DNA from: Dinoroseobacter sp965279125
Lineage (GTDB): Bacteria; Pseudomonadota; Alphaproteobacteria; Rhodobacterales; Rhodobacteraceae
Length of the DNA: 64,000 bases
Assembly: GCA_965279125.1 (NCBI GenBank)
Contig: CBDIHL010000030.1
Location: 13,109 to 77,108 of the forward strand
Reading direction: 5' to 3'
Positions 17,929 to 26,210 of this stretch are shown here, piece by piece. Both the position numbers and the translations under genes were made by a program. The notes beneath the pieces are model-generated. The model did no database searches and was not told the DNA's origin. It saw only the letters and a program-made list of their open reading frames with translations. Within the stretch, counting starts at the first letter, position 1. Each line of letters begins with the position of its first letter.

Positions 17929-18624
17929 TTACTGGCTGGCCGATTGGCGCAGCCGGTCCGGCGTGGGATAATGGCGGCGCAAAGCGTCTGCATCCTGACC
18001 GACAAGCTGCGTAACCGCGTTGGTGTCTTCGTCAAAGATGGAGCGCCCGCGATATTCAGGCCCGCGAATATCCGTCGACAGACCCAGCGCCTGCACGAGT
18101 TCTTCGAGCATCACCGACCGAATAGAGCGTCTGCGCACATCCGCACTCAGCGCGACGGCCGCCGTGCTGATCTTGCCGTCTTGCCACCACAGCGTGACCA
18201 GGCCTGCCTGAATGATCGACCCGTCAAGACCACGGTAGCCCGTGCCCTCCACCGGTTCGCCGCGCCCGGCCCCGGTGAGGTAGATGGGAATGTCGGCAGG
18301 CAGCCCATCGGCGCGCCGGATGATGCGCAGATCGGCCCCGGTGGCGTTGATCTCGGCAATTGCCTCATCAATGGCAGCCCGAGCCCAGCTGAGCTTGTAG
18401 ACAGGAAAGCCCGCGTCGATCTTTGCGATGCCAACGGTCAGATTGCGCGCGCGCTCGGCGGGCCAGCGGGCCATCGGACGCGAGCACGCGGCATTTGGCG
18501 CGGCCCCGCAGGCGACAACCCGGTAGAATGTCTCGTCATCGAGGAATTCGTCCGTCTCGATAAATTCTGTCGCATGTGCGGCCCCGGCCAGGCCCATTGC
18601 GATCAAGACCGCCCAAATCTTCAT
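17929..18624 (-). CDS. secreted DUF2927-type protein, copy 1
   Basis: A 231-residue protein with a signal peptide (MKIWAVLIAMGLAGAAHA) and a mature region I recognise as the DUF2927 family of Rhodobacterales. FLDDETFYRVVACGAAP, the ADIPIYLTG strand and LEELVQALGLSTDIRGPEYRGRSIF are shared with its upstream neighbour. The EELVQALGL helix recalls zincin-like HExxH helices without the histidines, so a degenerate peptidase fold is possible but unproven. Its ATG overlaps the stop of copy 2 by four bases. Function unknown; exported to the periplasm or cell surface. Confidence 0.8.
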   Translation of the reverse strand: MKIWAVLIAMGLAGAAHATEFIETDEFLDDETFYRVVACGAAPNAACSRPMARWPAERARNLTVGIAKIDAGFPVYKLSWARAAIDEAIAEINATGADLRIIRRADGLPADIPIYLTGAGRGEPVEGTGYRGLDGSIIQAGLVTLWWQDGKISTAAVALSADVRRRSIRSVMLEELVQALGLSTDIRGPEYRGRSIFDEDTNAVTQLVGQDADALRRHYPTPDRLRQSASQ

Positions 18625-19310
18625 CTCTGTCCCCCAGGATAATGCTGCCTGAGCGCGATAATGTCCTGTCCGCGCAAAGCTGTCACGCGATTGCTGTCCT
18701 CATCAAAGATGCTGGCATCGCGGTAGGCCGGATTGCGGATATCCCAGATCAGGCCGAGGCTTTGAACGATCTCTTCGAGGATCACCGAGGCCGCATCACG
18801 CGGGCTCAGATCGCGGCTGAGCACGATCGCGGCACGGGTGATTTCGCGGTTGCGGTCCCACAGCACATGAAAGCGCCCGATATCGATCGGCACACCGTCG
18901 AGGCCGCGAATGCCGGTGCCTTCGATCTGCCCACCTTCGGGCACATCTTGCAGGTAGATCAGGATATCCGCCGTGCCGCCCGCGCGCAGCTCGGTCAATT
19001 GCACATTTGCGCCGATGCGGTTCACTTGCCGGATGGCATTGCGCAGCCCCAAAAGCACAGAGCGCGCGGTCCGACTGGGAAAGCCCGCATCACGCTGGGC
19101 AAACCCGATGGTCAGGGATTGGGCTTTGCCCGCAGGCCAGCGGATCGGACCCTCCGCACAAGCCCCCCCGGGAACCGCGCCACAACTGACGAGGCGATAG
19201 AATTGCGCATCGCTGAGGATGCCTTCGGTCTGCACGAAATCCACCGCCCGCGCCGGATTGGTCAGGCCGATGAGGATCATCAGGCAGCACAGGGCAAAAG
19301 ATGCGCGCAT
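18621..19310 (-). CDS. secreted DUF2927-type protein, copy 2
   Basis: A 229-residue paralogue of the adjacent gene with its own signal peptide (MRASFALCCLMILIGLTNPARA). The same blocks are visible in the same order: LSDAQFYRLVSCGAVPGGAC, IRWPAGKAQSLTIG, ADILIYLQD, then LEEIVQSLGLIWDIRNPAYRDASIF. The two genes therefore arose by tandem duplication and remain co-transcribed through an ATGA overlap. The start at 19310 is preferred over an ATG 18 bases upstream because the signal peptide begins there. It follows the LysE gene by four bases. Confidence 0.8.
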   Translation of the reverse strand: MRASFALCCLMILIGLTNPARAVDFVQTEGILSDAQFYRLVSCGAVPGGACAEGPIRWPAGKAQSLTIGFAQRDAGFPSRTARSVLLGLRNAIRQVNRIGANVQLTELRAGGTADILIYLQDVPEGGQIEGTGIRGLDGVPIDIGRFHVLWDRNREITRAAIVLSRDLSPRDAASVILEEIVQSLGLIWDIRNPAYRDASIFDEDSNRVTALRGQDIIALRQHYPGGQR

Positions 19311-19314
19311 CGCG

Positions 19315-19947
19315 TCAGGCCGTTCCACGCCGCAAGGCCGCTGTGGCGATACCCATCGCGATCAGGGCTGTGCCGTCCGCGCGTGTCAGCCAGGTGATGA
19401 CCGTGGGCCGCCCAATCGACGCCCGTAATTTATCCGCCAGCAGCGCATAGGCGAGTGCGTTGAGGGCAGCGAGGCCAACAAAGGTCGCGATCAAAATTGC
19501 AAACTGCGGCAGCAGCGCCGCCGAAGGATCAACGAATTGCGGCACAAAGGCGATGAAAAACGCAATGCCCTTTGGATTGAGCGCCGTCACCACCGCCGCA
19601 TGCCCAAAGACACTGCCCGGTGTGACATCACGCTTGGCGGTCATCTCGCCCAAGCCCTCGCTCGGGGCGGAGCGCAGCATTTTGATACCGAGCCACACCA
19701 GATACACAGCGCCGACCCACTTGAGGATCGTGAACGCCGTCGCCGAGGCCAGCACCAATGCGCCAAGCCCCAGCAGCGACGCCGTCATCGCGATGAAATC
19801 CCCAAGCGCCACGCCCGCGACGGAGGCGAGTGCCACCGAGCGGCCCTTGCTGATCGCATAGCTCAGCACCAGCAAAACCGTTGGGCCGGGGATCAGCAAC
19901 AAGGCGGTCGAAGCGAGGACAAAGGCCAACCAAAGCTCAATCGCCAT
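19315..19947 (-). CDS. LysE/RhtB-family amino acid exporter
   Basis: Six-helix inner membrane exporter of 210 residues. The N terminus (WLAFVLASTALLLIPGPTVLLVLSYAISKG) carries the LysE-family GPTVLLV segment, and VVTALNPKGIAFFIAFVPQFVD is the diagnostic NPK loop. It overlaps the mtnP stop by one base and precedes the DUF2927 pair by four bases, so mtnP, lysE and the two DUF2927 genes look like one operon. RhtB-type members export threonine, homoserine or homoserine lactones; the substrate here is not determinable. Confidence 0.92.
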   Translation of the reverse strand: MAIELWLAFVLASTALLLIPGPTVLLVLSYAISKGRSVALASVAGVALGDFIAMTASLLGLGALVLASATAFTILKWVGAVYLVWLGIKMLRSAPSEGLGEMTAKRDVTPGSVFGHAAVVTALNPKGIAFFIAFVPQFVDPSAALLPQFAILIATFVGLAALNALAYALLADKLRASIGRPTVITWLTRADGTALIAMGIATAALRRGTA

Positions 19948-20813
19948 TACAGAACCCGCCCGGCAACCGCATCCAGCTTCGCCAGCAACTCAGGATCGCG
20001 CTTCTCGGGCGCAGTCATCAGGGCAAATTCCAACGCGCGATCACAGCCATGCTCACACGGCGCACGATCCGCACCGAGCAGCGCAGGCAACCGCGCCACC
20101 AACCCCTTGGCATTGGCCGAGTTCGCGCCAAGCGTCTTGATGATCTCGGTAATGTCCACGGCACCATGATCGGGATGCCAGCTGTCATAATCGGTGATCA
20201 TCGCGACGCTCGCATAACAAAGCTCCGCCTCGCGCGCGAGTTTCGCCTCCGGCATGTTGGTCATGCCGATCACATGGCAGCCCCAGGCGCGGTACATGTG
20301 CGACTCGGCAACGCTGGAAAACTGCGGGCCTTCCATTGCCAGATAGGTGCCGCCGTCGTGCATGGTGATCCCCTCGGCGCGCCCGGCCTCGAGGCAGGCT
20401 GCCCCCAGACGCGGGCAGGTCGGATGCGCGACGCTAACATGGCCAACAAGCCCGGTGCCAAAGAAGCTTTTCTCGCGCGCGAATGTGCGGTCGATGAACT
20501 GATCCACGACAACGAAATCGCCCGGTGCCATCTCGTCACGGAACGACCCACACGCACTGACGCTAATAACATCCGTCACGCCAATCCGCTTCAGCGCATC
20601 GATATTGGCGCGGTAGGGCACGGTGGTTGGCGAGTGTACATGGCCCCGCCCATGGCGCGGCAGAAACGCCATCGCGACACCGCCAAGCCGTCCGGTCAGG
20701 ATCTGGTCCGACGGAGCACCCCAGGGGCTGTCGACAGTTTGCCAGGCGGCATCCTCCAACCCGTCAATCTCATAGAGGCCCGAGCCACCGATCACCCCGA
20801 TCATCGTGTCCAT
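19947..20813 (-). CDS. mtnP: S-methyl-5'-thioadenosine phosphorylase
   Basis: Splits methylthioadenosine into adenine and 5-methylthioribose-1-phosphate, recycling the by-product of polyamine and homoserine lactone synthesis. The 288-residue protein opens with MIGVIGGSGLYEIDGLE, the phosphate-binding loop, and contains SVSACGSFRDEMAPGDFV, NMPEAKLAREAELCYA and AMITDYDSWH, all family signatures. The start at 20813 (MDTMIGVIGGSG) is preferred; the longer open frame upstream is not conserved. It is divergent from the SulP gene and leads the lysE/DUF2927 run. Confidence 0.95.
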   Translation of the reverse strand: MDTMIGVIGGSGLYEIDGLEDAAWQTVDSPWGAPSDQILTGRLGGVAMAFLPRHGRGHVHSPTTVPYRANIDALKRIGVTDVISVSACGSFRDEMAPGDFVVVDQFIDRTFAREKSFFGTGLVGHVSVAHPTCPRLGAACLEAGRAEGITMHDGGTYLAMEGPQFSSVAESHMYRAWGCHVIGMTNMPEAKLAREAELCYASVAMITDYDSWHPDHGAVDITEIIKTLGANSANAKGLVARLPALLGADRAPCEHGCDRALEFALMTAPEKRDPELLAKLDAVAGRVL

Positions 20814-21028
20814 CTGATTGTCACCCTTGCGAATTCCGTTGGGGCTGATTGTTGCGAAGGGGCTCGGAATTGCAATGCCAGATGGGGGTGGGGGACGCAT
20901 TCGTGTTCCGAAAACGCGGCCCTGCGGCGTTAGCGCTGTCACGTTTGCGCAAGAATACCGTGCGTTTGTGGGCAATTCGTGCAACAGACGCGCAAAAGCC
21001 CTATTCTAGCCCCCCGGAACCTGTCCCA

Positions 21029-22660
21029 ATGCCCCGCACCATGTTGGCTGCCTTCGCGCAGCGTTTGAACGCGTCCGAGTTTTCCTCGTCCCTCAACCCA
21101 AAAGGCATCACGCCCGAGCGGTGGCGGATCGAGCTGCTGTCCGGCCTCACCGTCGCGCTTGCGCTCGTGCCCGAGGCGGTGGCATTTTCGTTCGTTGCAG
21201 GCGTGAACCCTCTCGTGGGCCTGTATGCCGCGTTCATCGTGGGCCTGATCACCGCTGTCATCGGCGGGCGTCCGGGCATGATCTCAGGCGCAACCGGCGC
21301 GCTCGCGGTCGTTATGGTCAGCCTCGTGGCGCAGCACGGGGTCGAATACCTGTTTGCCACCGTTGTCCTTATGGGGGCAATCCAGATCGCGGCGGGCGTG
21401 TTCAAGCTGGGCAAGTTTATCCGCCTTGTGCCGCATCCGGTGATGCTGGGCTTTGTGAATGGCCTCGCCATCGTGATCTTCCTCGCGCAGCTCAGCCAGT
21501 TCCAGGTGCCCGGCACCGCAGTCGCCTCGGGCCATGGTATGTCCGGCGGTGAGTGGCTGAGCGGGTGGCCCTTGGTGATCATGCTGCTGCTCGTCGCGCT
21601 CACCATGGCCGTGATTTGGGGCACGCCCAAAGTGACAAGCGCGATCCCGGCACCCCTTGCTGGCATCCTCGTGGTCGCAGGCATCGTCATCGCGTTCGGC
21701 ATCGACGTGCCGCGCGTGGGCGACATGGCCTCCATCCAGGGCGGTCTGCCCAGCTTCCACATCCCCGTGGTGCCGCTGAATTGGGAGACGTTCCAGATCA
21801 TCCTCCCCTACGCCTTGATCCTCGCCGCCATCGGTCTGATCGAGAGCCTCCTGACCCTCAACCTTGTCGGTGAAATGACGAACGAGCGTGGCGGTGCTTC
21901 CCAAGAATGCGTCGCCCAAGGCGTGGCCAACACCGTGACCGGCTTTTTCGGCGGTATGGGCGGCTGCGCGATGATCGGCCAGTCGATGATCAACGTCAAA
22001 TCCGGGGGTCGGACACGGATCGCAGGGATCGCGGCGGCGCTGTTCTTGCTGATCTTTATCCTGTTCGCGGCTCCGCTGATCGAGCAGATCCCACTGGCAG
22101 CCCTCGTGGGTGTGATGTTCATGGTCGTGATCGGCACCTTCGCGTGGAACTCCTTCCGGATCCTGCGCAAAGTGCCGCTGACCGATGCCGTGGTGATCGT
22201 GTTGGTGACCGCCGTGACCGTGATGACCGACCTCGCCACCGCCGTGGTCGTGGGTGTGATCGTGTCAGCGCTGGCCTACGCGTGGTCCAACGCGACGCGC
22301 ATCCACGCGAAAACCTACGAGACACCCGAGGGCGCGAAGGTCTACCAAGTCCAAGGGCCGCTTTTCTTCGGGTCCGCCGATGGGTTCACCGAGCTGTTCA
22401 GCCCCGCAACCGATCCGTCCCGCGTCATCGTCGATTTCGCCGATAGCCGGGTGGCCGATCAGAGTGCGCTGCAAGCCATCGAGGCTGTGGCGGGCAAGTA
22501 TCAAGACGCCGGAAAAACCATCGAGCTGCGCCATCTGAGCCGCGATTGTCACCAATTGCTGACGAAAGCAGGTCAATTGATGGTCGATAGCGATGATGAT
22601 CCCGACTACCAGATTGCAGCGGATTACGCCGTGCGCACCGGTATTCTTGGGGGCCACTGA
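21029..22660 (+). CDS. SulP-family anion transporter with STAS domain
   Basis: Secondary transporter of sulfate, bicarbonate or a dicarboxylate. The 543-residue protein has about 12 helices, with ALVPEAVAFSFVAGVNPLVGLYAAF as the SLC26/SulP signature, and a C-terminal STAS domain from about residue 430 (VYQVQGPLFFGSADGF, VIVDFADSRVADQSAL). The start at 21029 is used; an ATG 12 bases later is possible. Sodium-dependent bicarbonate transporters of the BicA type and sulfate carriers share this architecture, so the ion cannot be fixed. It is followed by a strong bidirectional hairpin. Confidence 0.92.
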   Translation: MPRTMLAAFAQRLNASEFSSSLNPKGITPERWRIELLSGLTVALALVPEAVAFSFVAGVNPLVGLYAAFIVGLITAVIGGRPGMISGATGALAVVMVSLVAQHGVEYLFATVVLMGAIQIAAGVFKLGKFIRLVPHPVMLGFVNGLAIVIFLAQLSQFQVPGTAVASGHGMSGGEWLSGWPLVIMLLLVALTMAVIWGTPKVTSAIPAPLAGILVVAGIVIAFGIDVPRVGDMASIQGGLPSFHIPVVPLNWETFQIILPYALILAAIGLIESLLTLNLVGEMTNERGGASQECVAQGVANTVTGFFGGMGGCAMIGQSMINVKSGGRTRIAGIAAALFLLIFILFAAPLIEQIPLAALVGVMFMVVIGTFAWNSFRILRKVPLTDAVVIVLVTAVTVMTDLATAVVVGVIVSALAYAWSNATRIHAKTYETPEGAKVYQVQGPLFFGSADGFTELFSPATDPSRVIVDFADSRVADQSALQAIEAVAGKYQDAGKTIELRHLSRDCHQLLTKAGQLMVDSDDDPDYQIAADYAVRTGILGGH

Positions 22661-22668
22661 GGGATTGT

Positions 22669-22720
22669 GAGTATTTAAGGCAAGAAAAAGGGGCGGCTCT
22701 TTTTCTTGCTAAAAATACTC
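22669..22720. terminator. bidirectional terminator between SulP and flavin reductase genes
   Basis: GAGTATTT followed by GGCAAGAAAAAG pairs with CTTTTTCTTGC and AAATACTC across a short GGGCGGCT loop. The 22-base arms are nearly perfect. With A-rich left and T-rich right arms it acts as a terminator on both strands for the convergent genes. The last bases overlap the stop codon of the flavin reductase gene. Confidence 0.85.
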
Positions 22721-23324
22721 ATTCTCCGGGCCGTTTGAGCGAGAACAGCTCGGTCACCCGTGCATAGTCCCGGTAGCCGAGCCTCGCGAGCGGTTGGAAC
22801 TTGGTGACGTCAAATAGGCCCTCCACGATACAATCATCGCGCATGTGGATACCCGTGACCTCGCCAAACACCGCGAAATTCGCGGCCCCCGGCAGTTGCA
22901 CGATCTGGGTTAGCTTGCACTCGAGGTTCGCAGGTGCGCCTGCGACGCGCGAGCACGCGATCGTATCGCATTCCACCCGCTCGACGCCCGCTTGGGCGAA
23001 CTCATCCACTTCGCGCGGCCAAGGGCCTGACGAGACATTCATCGCATCGCGCATCGCGTATTCCACAATGTTCACACAAAAAACGCCTGTTTCTCGGATG
23101 TTAGACACCGAATCCTTGGTATCCCCGCGATCCGGCTTGGCGCTGGTCGAGGCAAACATCACCTGCGGCGGCACGTAAGCCACGGCGTTGAAGAACGAGT
23201 AGGGCGCAAGGTTCTCCGACCCATCCGTCCCGCGTGTCGAGATCCAACCGATGGGCCGAGGCGACACCAGCGCGTTGAACGGGTTATGGGGCAGGCCGTG
23301 GCCGTCTTCGGGTTTATAGAACAT
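22719..23324 (-). CDS. flavin reductase-like FMN-binding protein
   Basis: A 201-residue protein of the flavin reductase-like / DIM6-NTAB group. RPIGWISTRGTDGSENLAPYSFFN is the FMN-binding opening, and VCVNIVEYAMRDAMN-like and CKLTQIVQLP segments follow. Members reduce flavin or bind FMN without known partner; no monooxygenase lies beside it, so its role is open. The start at 23324 (MFYKPEDGHG) matches the family N terminus. It is divergent from the GNAT gene at 23402. Confidence 0.88.
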   Translation of the reverse strand: MFYKPEDGHGLPHNPFNALVSPRPIGWISTRGTDGSENLAPYSFFNAVAYVPPQVMFASTSAKPDRGDTKDSVSNIRETGVFCVNIVEYAMRDAMNVSSGPWPREVDEFAQAGVERVECDTIACSRVAGAPANLECKLTQIVQLPGAANFAVFGEVTGIHMRDDCIVEGLFDVTKFQPLARLGYRDYARVTELFSLKRPGE

Positions 23325-23401
23325 CGCGGGCAGGCTCCTCTTTGCGCATAGGCTTGCCCCGTGCTAGGGCCGCGCGGCGAAAAGGGCAAGGAACAGCCGA
23401 C

Positions 23402-23887
23402 GTGGAACTGCGCTGCGAGACCGACGAGGACCGCTGGGAGGTCGAGGCCCTCTATGACCTGTGCTTTGCGCCGGGGCGCGAGGCCTTGTCGTCGTACCGC
23501 CTGCGCGAGGGGGTGCCGCGCGTGGCTGAGTTGTGCCTGATTGCGCGCGACGGCCTTGGTGTTCTGGGCGGGGCGATCCGGTATTGGCCGGTGCAGATCG
23601 CGAGCCAGCCCGTCTTGCTGCTGGGGCCAATTGCGGTGCATCCGACACGGCAAGGGGAAGGGCTCGGCGGGCATCTCATGCTAGAGAGCCTAGAGGTTGC
23701 AAGGGCTTACGGCTGGCCTCGCGTCCTGCTCGTCGGCGACGCGCCCTACTACAAACGCTTTGGATTCCTGCCCATGGCGCACATCAAAATGCCGCCGCCG
23801 ACGAACCCTGACCGTATCCTTGGCCTCGCGCTACAGCCCGACGCTTGGGACGGTCTGAGCGGGCCGGTTGAGAAGGCGGTCTTGTAA
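23402..23887 (+). CDS. GNAT N-acetyltransferase (YhbS-like)
   Basis: A 161-residue acetyltransferase. VELRCETDEDRWEVEALYDLCFAPGREALSSYRLREG resembles the YhbS group; the acetyl-CoA binding loop is VHPTRQGEGLGGHLML, and VLLVGDAPYYKRFGF is the characteristic motif B end. No ATG precedes the conserved N terminus in this frame, so a GTG at 23402, with AAGGAA upstream, is chosen; a TTG 60 bases earlier is the alternative. Divergent from the flavin reductase gene with 77 bases between them. Target unknown. Confidence 0.85.
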   Translation: MELRCETDEDRWEVEALYDLCFAPGREALSSYRLREGVPRVAELCLIARDGLGVLGGAIRYWPVQIASQPVLLLGPIAVHPTRQGEGLGGHLMLESLEVARAYGWPRVLLVGDAPYYKRFGFLPMAHIKMPPPTNPDRILGLALQPDAWDGLSGPVEKAVL

Positions 23888-23941
23888 CGCGCGCGTGAGC
23901 CACCCACCTTGAAGGGCATGACCAACACCAAGAGGCCCCGC

Positions 23942-24715
23942 ATGACTGGCACTGAATTGATCCCAGCGACCCCTGATCGCGAGGCCGTTCTGGACGCGCT
24001 CGCCGCGCGCTATCGCAGTGCCAATGGGGTCGGGATGCAGGTGCTGGGCCTTGTGGGCGGGCAAGCCGAAGGTATGCTGAAGCGCCTACCAAAAAGCGTT
24101 ACAGATCAAATGGATGGCGTGACGCGCGCAGCGCTTGAAACCTCGTTCGATGTGGCGGCTAGATCAAGGTCAGCGCTTCCGGATCAGAAGGATTGGTTGA
24201 ACACGGTTGTGGCCATGGGCACCGGTGCCGCGGGCGGATTTGGCGGCTTGCCCTCGGCCGTGGCGGAGCTGCCTGTCACGACCACGGTGATCCTGCGCGC
24301 CGTGCAAGGCATTGCCGCCGAGCATGGCTTTGATCCGGCTGATGAGGTGACGCGGATGGACTGCGTACAGGTCTTTGCCGCCGCTGGTCCCTTAGCCGAG
24401 GATGATGGCATCGATACCAGTTTTTTGTCGATGCGACTGGGACTTACGGGGGCTACGGTGCAAAGTCTGCTGACCCGAGTGGCCCCTAGATTGGCGACTG
24501 TCTTGGGTCAAAAACTGGCGGCGCAAACCGTGCCTTTGCTAGGCGCTGTTGCGGGGGCGGCGATCAATTATGCCTTCACCAGCTACTACCAAGACATGGC
24601 GCGGATTCACTTCGGATTGCGAAGATTGGCGGACGATTTGGGCGAGGATCGTGCGGTGTTGATCGAGGCGTTTCGCCAGCGTGTGGAGCGGCGCAAGGTG
24701 CGAAAAGCGGGCTAA
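23942..24715 (+). CDS. EcsC-family protein
   Basis: A 257-residue member of the EcsC family, named after a protein beside a Bacillus ABC transporter. The conserved core is a hydrophobic glycine-rich stretch (VVAMGTGAAGGFGGLPSAVAELPVTTTVILRAV) and a second (TVPLLGAVAGAAINYAFTSYYQDMARIHF), which likely insert into or across the membrane. The ATG at 23942 is preferred because AGAGG lies eight bases upstream; ATGs at 23909 and 23918 would extend it by 11 or 8 residues. It follows the GNAT gene by 54 bases. Biochemical role unknown. Confidence 0.82.
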   Translation: MTGTELIPATPDREAVLDALAARYRSANGVGMQVLGLVGGQAEGMLKRLPKSVTDQMDGVTRAALETSFDVAARSRSALPDQKDWLNTVVAMGTGAAGGFGGLPSAVAELPVTTTVILRAVQGIAAEHGFDPADEVTRMDCVQVFAAAGPLAEDDGIDTSFLSMRLGLTGATVQSLLTRVAPRLATVLGQKLAAQTVPLLGAVAGAAINYAFTSYYQDMARIHFGLRRLADDLGEDRAVLIEAFRQRVERRKVRKAG

Positions 24716-24724
24716 GTTGACAGG

Positions 24725-24774
24725 TTGTGAACCTAACTGCGCCTTATGTTGATCGTTTGTGAACCTTATTCACA
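24725..24774. repeat. repeated TTGTGAACCT and TGTGAA-N5-TTCACA palindrome
   Basis: TTGTGAACCT occurs twice, at 24725-24734 and 24757-24766, exactly 32 bases apart (about three helical turns). The second copy forms a palindrome TGTGAA-CCTTA-TTCACA ending at 24774. They lie in the 221-base gap before the small secreted protein gene at 24937 and could be an operator for it. No other feature is seen in this gap. Confidence 0.4.
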
Positions 24775-24936
24775 CATGTCTTGAGAGAGTGTGACCCTCC
24801 GCGCGCCTCCCCCTGCATAACTGTCTCCGGCCCGGAAACAGTCTGTCGCTGGGCTTTGCCTTGATCCGCCCGCACGGCCCCCGCATGGTCTGGCAAACTT
24901 CTGTCCATTCAACTTAGACTCGTAGGGGGTCCTCGA

Positions 24937-25245
24937 ATGACGTTTCCTAAGCTCTTCTCGTCTGTCCTTGCAGCTGCCATCTTTGCCGGTAGCATCGCGA
25001 GCGCGCAGCAGGTCGGCCCGAACACCTATCGCAACCCGTGCGAGCGCGGTCCGGTCCCAACGTGGGAGCTGATCAACTCCACCCATCCGGGCTTTGTCAG
25101 CTTCCTTTTGAACATCCGCCCGCAGATGCCGCTGGATGTCGCGGAATACATCGCGTCGGCTGTCTGCGATGACATGTCCATCGTTGGCAACAACGCGGCG
25201 CTGACGCGGCGGACGAACTTGCTGCTGCGCCAGACCGGGTATTGA
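24937..25245 (+). CDS. small secreted protein with two cysteines
   Basis: A 102-residue protein with a signal peptide (MTFPKLFSSVLAAAIFAGSIASAQ). The mature 78 residues contain two cysteines (NPCERG and AVCDDM) that may pair, and end with RRTNLLLRQTGY. I do not recognise a family. The ATG follows GGGGGTCC, a modest ribosome site. It stands alone between EcsC and an SDR gene on the opposite strand. Codon use is like that of the neighbours, so the gene is probably real. Confidence 0.65.
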   Translation: MTFPKLFSSVLAAAIFAGSIASAQQVGPNTYRNPCERGPVPTWELINSTHPGFVSFLLNIRPQMPLDVAEYIASAVCDDMSIVGNNAALTRRTNLLLRQTGY

Positions 25246-25266
25246 TCTGAGAGGCTCAGTCTGCGG

Positions 25267-26055
25267 TTAGGCGGCCGGGTCCGGCACCGCAGCACTGCCT
25301 GCAAGTAAACCTCCGTCAACGACCAATTCAGCGCCGGTCATGTAGGCACTTTCGTCAGAGGCGAGCATAACGGCGAGGGATGCGACCTCGTCCGCGGTTC
25401 CAAAGCGCCGCAAAGGCGTATCTGCGACGAAGGCTGCCATGCGCGCGTCGCGATCCGGACCATTGCCGAGCATTGGCTCCCACATGGGTGTAAGGATCGC
25501 GGCCGGGAAGATCGCGTTGCAGCGCACGCACAGCCCTTGTTCCGCCGCATAGAGCGCGACTGTCTTGGTGTGATTACGGATCGCAGCCTTGGAACTGGCA
25601 TAGGCGGCAGCCGCAGGGATACCAACCAGACCCGAACGCGAGGCGATATTGATGATCGACCCCATGCCCTTTGCCCGCATGGCCCGCAGCGCATAGCGAC
25701 ACCCGAGGAAGGTGCCGTCGAGGTTGGTTTCATGCACCGCGCGCCAATCTGCTAAGCTGGCATGTTCAGGAGTGTGGGCGGCTTGACCCTGTTCGAATCC
25801 AGTGACGCCGGCGTTATTCACCAGCACGTCGATTTCGGGATAGGAACGGGCGAGTGCGGCCCAATCGGCTTCTGAGCGCACATCAAGCGGCAAGGCTTGC
25901 GCCCCGATCCGCGTGGCCGTTGCTTGCGCCTCGGCAAGGTTCTTGTCGGTGACGATAACGCGCGCGCCTTCGTGGATGAACGTTTCGGCAATGGCAGCAC
26001 CAATACCGCGTGCGGCGCCTGTGATGACGCAAAGTTTGTTGGAAATTCGGGTCAA
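25267..26055 (-). CDS. short-chain dehydrogenase/reductase
   Basis: Classical SDR of 262 residues. The NAD(P) site is VITGAARGIGAAIAETF, the Asp/Lys pair DKNLAEAQA follows strand 2 and favours NAD, NNAGVTG is the structural motif, and the catalytic Tyr-Lys lies in YASSKAAIRNH with Ser in ASRSGL. C-terminal ELVVDGGLLAG is typical. Many such enzymes oxidise secondary alcohols or sugars; the substrate is not fixed. It lies downstream of ptsP on the same strand with 155 bases between, where a palindrome sits. Confidence 0.9.
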   Translation of the reverse strand: MTRISNKLCVITGAARGIGAAIAETFIHEGARVIVTDKNLAEAQATATRIGAQALPLDVRSEADWAALARSYPEIDVLVNNAGVTGFEQGQAAHTPEHASLADWRAVHETNLDGTFLGCRYALRAMRAKGMGSIINIASRSGLVGIPAAAAYASSKAAIRNHTKTVALYAAEQGLCVRCNAIFPAAILTPMWEPMLGNGPDRDARMAAFVADTPLRRFGTADEVASLAVMLASDESAYMTGAELVVDGGLLAGSAAVPDPAA

Positions 26056-26122
26056 GAGAGACCTCCGGAAAAGATGAATTCAGACGTGCCGACGCATAGA
26101 TGCGCCATCGGGAAAGGGCCTG

Positions 26123-26138
26123 TCAGACGCGTGTCTGA
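26123..26138. promoter_or_regulatory. palindrome upstream of the SDR gene
   Basis: TCAGAC-GCGT-GTCTGA is a perfect six-base inverted repeat about 68 bases before the SDR start. A third TCAGAC half-site lies at 26080-26085. The spacing suits a dimeric repressor, but no regulator gene is adjacent. An alternative is a simple RNA hairpin downstream of ptsP. CCTCCGGGTATTTTGAAA at 26151 resembles the hairpin-tail elements elsewhere in this window. Confidence 0.35.
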
Positions 26139-26210
26139 TCCATGTCTCGTCCTCCGGGTATTTTGAAATCGTAAGTCCTGGATCGGCTGGGATCAAGTCA
26201 ATGATGTATC

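Noticed and set aside
24758..24774. CRP-like site TGTGA-N7-TCACA
   Set aside because: The spacer is seven bases, while CRP requires six.
25791..25800. GTTCGAATCC, like a tRNA T-arm
   Set aside because: It lies inside the SDR coding frame on the other strand and no acceptor stem, anticodon arm or D arm is near.
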